Shown here one piece after another: positions 21,910 to 25,577 of a stretch of DNA of 25,577 nucleotides. Every line of letters starts with the position of its first letter. Positions within the stretch are counted from its first letter, which is position 1. Origin of the DNA: Mycobacterium sp. Its GTDB lineage: Bacteria > Actinomycetota > Actinomycetes > Mycobacteriales > Mycobacteriaceae. The DNA is taken from positions 1-25,577 of the forward strand of contig JAHBAP020000295.1 of NCBI GenBank assembly GCA_018500005.2. The letters are read 5' to 3'. Below the pieces are notes generated by a model. The model saw nothing but the letters and a program-made list of their open reading frames with translations, searched no databases and was not told the DNA's origin. The position numbers and the translations under genes are program-made.

Positions 21910-22539
21910 CTAGGGAACGACGGACAGCAGCAGACGCACCAACTCGGCCTGCCGGTGGGTCGCGGTCTTGTCGAAGACATGTTGCAGATGGGTCTTGACG
22001 GTGGCGACCGAGAGGTTTAATTCCTCGGAGATGGGCTTGAGTCCGTCACCGTTGACAACCCGAACCGCGACCTCCGCCTCGGCGCGGGTCATTCCGAAGA
22101 TCCGGCGGACCAATTCCGTTGCGGGGCGCACCTTGGCGGCGGGATCGATCACACACAGCAGCGCCGGGCCGTCCACCTCGAAGTCCGGCCCGCACCGCAA
22201 CGGGACGATGTGGACGATGTAAGGCCACTTCCCGGACGGGCGGCTGCAGGTGACCAGGGCGCCGTTTCGAACCCCCCGGGTGCCGCCCCGTACCGCCTGT
22301 CCGATCCGACGGCGCAGTTCTGAATTCGTCGGGCCGCGAGTCGCTTCCACGATTCCGCGCCGATTTCGCAGGCCGTCGTCGTCGCTCAGGGTTCGGGCGG
22401 CCGCCCTGTTCAGGTGAACGATCGAGCCGTCGCTGCCCAGCACGATGAGCGCATGCCGCACCGAGTCGATGAGTTCGGCGACGCCGGGCTGCCGAGCGAT
22501 AGCGGCGACGACGCGCGAGAATTCCTCGAGTTCGGGCAC
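21910..22539 (-). CDS. LuxR-type regulator with N-terminal PAS-like domain
   Basis: The 209-residue protein starts with GTG at 22539 behind a GGGGGGAA Shine-Dalgarno. Residues about 18-125 look like a PAS sensor domain (LIDSVRHALIVLGSDGSIVHLNRAAARTL; IVHIVPL). A LuxR helix-turn-helix occupies about 145-205 (GMTRAEAEVAVRVVNGDGLK, PISEELNLSVATVKTHLQHVFDKTATHRQ), with the typical SVATVKTHLQHVFDKT recognition helix. It has no receiver domain with phosphorylatable Asp, so it is not a classical response regulator. The ligand or redox signal of the PAS domain is unknown. It diverges from the small ORF and the DUF3303 gene, which it may control. Confidence 0.85.
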   Translation of the reverse strand: MPELEEFSRVVAAIARQPGVAELIDSVRHALIVLGSDGSIVHLNRAAARTLSDDDGLRNRRGIVEATRGPTNSELRRRIGQAVRGGTRGVRNGALVTCSRPSGKWPYIVHIVPLRCGPDFEVDGPALLCVIDPAAKVRPATELVRRIFGMTRAEAEVAVRVVNGDGLKPISEELNLSVATVKTHLQHVFDKTATHRQAELVRLLLSVVP

Positions 22540-22643
22540 CGAAATTCCCCCCAGTCGATCCGACTACCGATAACCCGACCCTGTTCCTATTTCAACCGTT
22601 CGGCTGAGGTCTCGCAATAGGCCGACCCGGTTGTGTTGAAGAC
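22540..22643. promoter_or_regulatory. Divergent spacer of the LuxR and small-ORF genes
   Basis: 104 bp that must hold both promoters. I see an inverted pair TTCAAC (22591-22596) and GTTGAA (22635-22640), which could be a LuxR-type site, but no convincing -10 pair. Confidence 0.3.
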
Positions 22644-22781
22644 ATGGAGATGTCAGTTCCCGCGGCGGTTCGTCGGCCGGTGCCCGCGAATCCGCTGCCG
22701 CGGCGACGGTCGCCGTTCACCACCGTCGCCGACGGTGCCATCCACGTCCGGGGCGCACAACGGCGTCCGGCTAACCAGTAA
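22644..22781 (+). CDS. Possible 45-residue small protein upstream of the DUF3303 gene
   Basis: ATG at 22644 to TAA at 22779-22781 encodes MEMSVPAAVRRPVPANPLPR and continues to GAQRRPANQ. The peptide is basic and rich in Arg and Pro, with no signal peptide or cysteine. The stop lies 12 nt before the start codon of the next gene and just upstream of its Shine-Dalgarno (GGGAG), a coupled arrangement. Codon third positions are mostly G/C. There is no strong ribosome site of its own (GAAG at -8). It could be a leader peptide, a small protein, or chance. Confidence 0.4.
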   Translation: MEMSVPAAVRRPVPANPLPRRRSPFTTVADGAIHVRGAQRRPANQ

Positions 22782-22793
22782 GGGAGAAAACCG

Positions 22794-23108
22794 ATGAAGT
22801 ACCTGCTGTCCTACACCACCCGGCTCAACGGCTCAGGGGCCGAAAACGAGCAGACCATCAAGCGGGCCCTGGAGGTGTTCTCGAAGTGGACTCCGCCGCA
22901 GGGCGCCACTTTCCACCAGTGGGTCTCGCGCGTCGACGGAAACGGCGGCTGCGCGGTCATCGAGACCGACAACGTCGCCGACCTACTCGACGGCGTCGCC
23001 AAGTTCGCCTTCATCAACCAGTTCGAGGTGCACCCGGTGATCGGTATCGACGAAGCGATGCAGGCGTTGCAGAAGGGCGTGGACTTCCGGGAGTCCATTC
23101 CGCACTAG
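22794..23108 (+). CDS. DUF3303-family protein
   Basis: The 104-residue protein (MKYLLSYTTRLNGSGAENEQ to FRESIPH) fits the DUF3303 pattern: MKYxxSxTxR start, a helix with RALEVFSKWTPPQGATFHQW, the RVDGNGGCAVIETDNVADLL core, and a QKGVDFRESI end. Members are small, ferredoxin-like alpha/beta dimers related in shape to YciI/ABM proteins; no activity is established that I know of. A Shine-Dalgarno (GGGAG) lies 7 nt before the ATG. It is downstream of the 45-residue ORF and transcribed away from the LuxR-type gene, so it is a candidate target of that regulator. Confidence 0.82.
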   Translation: MKYLLSYTTRLNGSGAENEQTIKRALEVFSKWTPPQGATFHQWVSRVDGNGGCAVIETDNVADLLDGVAKFAFINQFEVHPVIGIDEAMQALQKGVDFRESIPH

Positions 23109-23141
23109 GTGTATCTGGGCCGCTCCGCGAGGAAGGCCTTC

Positions 23142-23147
23142 TACACT
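23142..23147 (+). promoter_or_regulatory. -10 element (TACACT) upstream of a 40-residue ORF
   Basis: TACACT with 7 nt to the GTG at 23155; leaderless spacing. The -35 is not clear. Confidence 0.4.
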
Positions 23148-23154
23148 GAGCGTG

Positions 23155-23277
23155 GTGAAGGGGGCTACCTCGCCCTGTTCGCCGGTGACACCTTCGGGGT
23201 GGACTCCGATCTACCGGCCGCCCAAGACCGGGCGTTCGGTATCGGCCGGGCCGATCGCCGGGGTGTGGGCGAGCTAG
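23155..23277 (+). CDS. Possible leaderless 40-residue small protein upstream of recC
   Basis: GTG at 23155 (a second GTG at 23152) to TAG at 23275-23277, encoding MKGATSPCSPVTPSGWTPIY and ending in SAGPIAGVWAS. The GTG stands 7 nt after a TACACT -10 hexamer, the position expected for a leaderless start, and about 80% of codons end in G or C. It ends 55 bp before recC. There is no homology I recognise. A competing longer open frame (from 23109) runs into recC and is less convincing. Confidence 0.35.
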   Translation: MKGATSPCSPVTPSGWTPIYRPPKTGRSVSAGPIAGVWAS

Positions 23278-23318
23278 AAAGACCGGGCCGGTGCGCCCAG
23301 ACTGTCGGGGGCCGGGTC

Positions 23319-23324
23319 TACCGT
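23319..23324 (+). promoter_or_regulatory. -10 element (TACCGT) for recC
   Basis: TACCGT with 8 nt to the ATG at 23333, consistent with a leaderless or nearly leaderless start. Confidence 0.45.
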
Positions 23325-23332
23325 GTTCGTCG

Positions 23333-25577
23333 ATGGCCCTGCATGTACACCGCGCGGAACGCACCGACATCCTCGCGGACGGGTTGGGGGAGCTGCTGGC
23401 CACGCCGCCGACCGATCCGTTCGCCGAGGATCTCGTCGTCGTGCCCGCCCGGGGTGTGGAGCGGTGGCTCTCCCAGCGGCTCTCACATGTGCTGGGCCGC
23501 GGCCCGGGTGCCGACGGGGTATGCGCCGGAGTGGCGTTCCGTTCGCCGGGTTCGTTGATCGCTGAAATCGCCGGCACCCGCGAGGACGACCCGTGGTTGC
23601 CCGACGCCATGACCTGGCCGCTGCTGGAGGTCATCGACGCGCACCTCGACGACCCCTGGTGCGCCACCCTGGCCACCCACCTCGGGCACTTCGCCACCGG
23701 CGACGAGAAGGAACTGCGGCAGGGCCGCCGCTACGCCGTGGCGCGCCGGCTTGCCGGGTTGTTCGTCTCCTACGGCCGGCAGCGTCCGCAACTGCTGGCC
23801 GGCTGGCTCGACGGCGATACCGACGCACCGGAGGCCGACCTGGCCTGGCAGCCGGAGCTGTGGCGCCGGCTCGTCGACCTGATGGCGATCGACCCGCCGC
23901 ACATCCGGCACGCGAAAACCCTTGTGCAGCTGCGGGAATCGGGTTGCGAACTGCCGGAACGCATCTCGCTGTTCGGCTACACCCGGCTTGCCGCTACCGA
24001 TATCGAACTGCTCGAGGCGTTGGCGGTCAACCATGACCTGCACCTGTGGCTGCCGCACCCGAGCGCCCAATTGTGGTCCGCGCTGTCCGGTCTGCACGGG
24101 GTCGTCCCGCGCCGCGCGGACACCAGCCACCGCCATGTCGGCCACCCGTTGCTGGCGACGCTGGGCCGCGATGTCCGCGAGATGCAGCGCAGCCTTCCCG
24201 CGACACCGGACACCGATGAGTTCCTGGCCGGACCGGACCGCCCGGCGACCCTGCTCGGCTGGCTGCAGTCCGACCTGGCCGCAGACTCGGTTCGGCCGGC
24301 GGGCCGCAGCCTGCAGGTCGGGGATCGTTCGGTTCAGGTGCACAGCTGTCACGGGGCGGCCCGGCAGGTGGACGTGCTGCGCGAGGTGCTGTTGGGCCTG
24401 CTCGCCGACGACGAGACCCTGGAACCGCGCGACATCCTGGTGATGTGCCCGGACATCGAAACCTACGCGCCGCTGATCGCCGCGGATTTCGGGCTCGGCG
24501 AAGTGGTGCCCGACGCTCACCCGGCGCATCAGCTTCGGGTGAAACTGGCCGACCGCTCACTGCTGCAGACCAATCCGCTGCTGGCGGTCGCCTCGCGGGT
24601 GCTCACCCTGACCGGTAGCCGCGTCACCGCCAGCGAGGTGCTCGACCTCGCCAACTCCGCCCCGGTACGCGCCCGGTTCGGGTTCACCGACGACGATCTG
24701 CAGGACATCACCGACTGGGTGCGCGAGGCCAATATCCGCTGGGGATTCGACCCGAAACACCGCACCCCCTACGGCGTCGACTTCGTCCACAACACCTGGC
24801 GGTTCGGGCTCGACCGGATCCTGGCCGGGGTGGCGCTGTCCGACGACTCGCAGGCCTGGATCGAGACCACCCTGCCGTTGGACGATGTGGGCAGCAACAG
24901 TGTCGAACTGGCCGGGCGGCTGGCCGAGTTCTGCGCCCGCCTGCAGCAGGCGGTGGACTCGCTCAGCGGCACCCGGCCGCTGCGGGAATGGCTGACGGCG
25001 CTGGCCGACGGGATCGCGATGATCACCCGGGTGCAGGACGACGACGCCTGGCAGGTCAGCCAGTTGGAACGGGAGTTCAACGACGTCCTGGCCAAGGCGG
25101 GCCGGTATGACCAGACCCCGCTGCGACTTCCAGACGTCGCCCAACTGCTGCACCAGCACCTCGCCGGGCGTCCCACCCGCGCCAATTTTCGCACCGGCAC
25201 CCTGACCGTGTGCACCATGGTGCCGATGCGTTCGGTACCGCACCGGGTGGTGTGCCTGGTCGGCCTGGACGACACCGTCTTCCCTCGTATCGGCGCGGTC
25301 GACGGGGATGACGCCCTGGCCCGTGACCCGATGACCGGCGAGCGCGACGTCCGCTCCGAGGACCGGCAGTTGCTGCTCGACGCCGTGTGTGCGGCCACCG
25401 AAACCCTGGTGATCACCTACACCGGAGCCAACGAATACTCCGGCCAGGCCCGGCCGCCGGCGGTCCCGTTGGCCGAACTGCTCGATGCGCTCGACGCCAC
25501 CGTCACCGACCTGGCGGGCCGGGACCGGGGCGCCGAGTCGGTGCGCGACCGGATCACCGTCCACCACCCGCTGCAAC
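23333..25577 (+). CDS. recC: RecC, exodeoxyribonuclease V gamma subunit (partial, C-terminus off window)
   Basis: The frame from the ATG at 23333 is open to the window edge (748 residues). The start MALHVHRAERTDILADGLGE, the SLIAEI and RYAVARRLAGLF segments, GWLQSDL, SVQVHSCHGAARQVDVLREV, RWGFDPKHRTPYG and TLTVCTMVPMRSVPHRVVCLVGLDD match mycobacterial RecC as I remember it (about 1100 residues), so roughly two thirds is present. RecC is the Chi-scanning, DNA-splitting subunit of RecBCD, a helicase-nuclease for dsDNA break processing. The gene has a -10 hexamer 8 nt upstream. The recB and recD genes should follow outside this window. No frameshift is visible. Confidence 0.94.
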   Translation, partial: MALHVHRAERTDILADGLGELLATPPTDPFAEDLVVVPARGVERWLSQRLSHVLGRGPGADGVCAGVAFRSPGSLIAEIAGTREDDPWLPDAMTWPLLEVIDAHLDDPWCATLATHLGHFATGDEKELRQGRRYAVARRLAGLFVSYGRQRPQLLAGWLDGDTDAPEADLAWQPELWRRLVDLMAIDPPHIRHAKTLVQLRESGCELPERISLFGYTRLAATDIELLEALAVNHDLHLWLPHPSAQLWSALSGLHGVVPRRADTSHRHVGHPLLATLGRDVREMQRSLPATPDTDEFLAGPDRPATLLGWLQSDLAADSVRPAGRSLQVGDRSVQVHSCHGAARQVDVLREVLLGLLADDETLEPRDILVMCPDIETYAPLIAADFGLGEVVPDAHPAHQLRVKLADRSLLQTNPLLAVASRVLTLTGSRVTASEVLDLANSAPVRARFGFTDDDLQDITDWVREANIRWGFDPKHRTPYGVDFVHNTWRFGLDRILAGVALSDDSQAWIETTLPLDDVGSNSVELAGRLAEFCARLQQAVDSLSGTRPLREWLTALADGIAMITRVQDDDAWQVSQLEREFNDVLAKAGRYDQTPLRLPDVAQLLHQHLAGRPTRANFRTGTLTVCTMVPMRSVPHRVVCLVGLDDTVFPRIGAVDGDDALARDPMTGERDVRSEDRQLLLDAVCAATETLVITYTGANEYSGQARPPAVPLAELLDALDATVTDLAGRDRGAESVRDRITVHHPLQ

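Noticed and set aside
21779..21913. Plus-strand frame ending in HVAAYNQRWRSAA before a stop at 21911, resembling a protein C-terminus.
   Set aside because: The preceding codons show no motif and the frame has no plausible start. The match may be chance, so I did not call a pseudogene.
23109..23558. A 149-residue open frame starting right after the DUF3303 stop.
   Set aside because: It runs about 225 bp into recC in a different frame. Only its first part could be real, and it has no promoter or ribosome site.
1..25577. CRISPR array, tRNA, rRNA, insertion sequence or prophage signatures.
   Set aside because: No spaced identical repeats, cloverleaf sequence, transposase motif or phage structural gene was seen by eye. 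A tRNA or IS search would be needed to exclude small elements.

Overview
This window looks like chromosomal DNA of a high-GC actinobacterium, most likely a mycobacterium of the Mycolicibacterium type. Codon third positions are strongly G/C. The RecC and maltokinase proteins match my memory of the M. tuberculosis proteins closely, and there is a Rv3788-like Gre homolog and an F420-type luciferase-like enzyme. Many genes have a TANNNT -10 hexamer placed so that transcription would start on the start codon, i.e. leaderless mRNAs, which are common in mycobacteria. All family calls are by eye. I saw no rRNA, tRNA, CRISPR array, insertion sequence or prophage.

Layout. 1-323 (-): partial secreted protein, divergent from kup, a K+ uptake permease (376-2274, +). 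2284-4736 (+): FAD monooxygenase-like enzyme coupled by ATGA to an MFS transporter, ending in a hairpin. 4866-5120 (+): small four-cysteine secreted peptide. 5145-9918 (-): tightly packed operon of TetR regulator, molybdopterin oxidoreductase, acyl-CoA synthetase and a DUF6941-like protein, with a perfect palindrome at the TetR start. 9996-11666 (-): a second acyl-CoA synthetase with its own leaderless promoter. 11740-13305 (-): DHA2-type efflux pump, insulated by a strong hairpin. A TetR gene (13406-14104, +) diverges from it and is coupled to an F420-type oxidoreductase (14101-15021, +); two related 22-bp operator-like sites lie between pump and regulator.

15025-15258 (-) is a 77-residue protein, divergent across 27 bp from an alpha/beta hydrolase (15286-16206, +) whose 3' end overlaps the opposing HugZ-like gene (16145-16951, -). 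That gene follows an SLC13-type transporter (about 16967-18634, -). 18737-21567 (+): Gre-like RNA polymerase factor, quinone-oxidoreductase-like protein and maltokinase. 21568-21909 is non-coding as far as I can tell. A PAS/LuxR regulator (21910-22539, -) diverges from a possible 45-residue ORF and a DUF3303 protein (22794-23108, +). recC (23333 to window end, +) closes the window, preceded by a possible 40-residue leaderless ORF.

How the genes may work together. The most system-like unit is the TetR/molybdoenzyme/acyl-CoA synthetase/DUF6941 operon: an autoregulated pathway in which a cytoplasmic molybdoenzyme and a CoA ligase probably act on one unknown substrate. The enzyme lacks a visible Cys, Sec or Ser at the expected metal-ligand position. 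The second module is the TetR-controlled pump with its co-transcribed F420-type enzyme, a probable xenobiotic response. The other regions look like housekeeping or accessory genes in compact arrangement.
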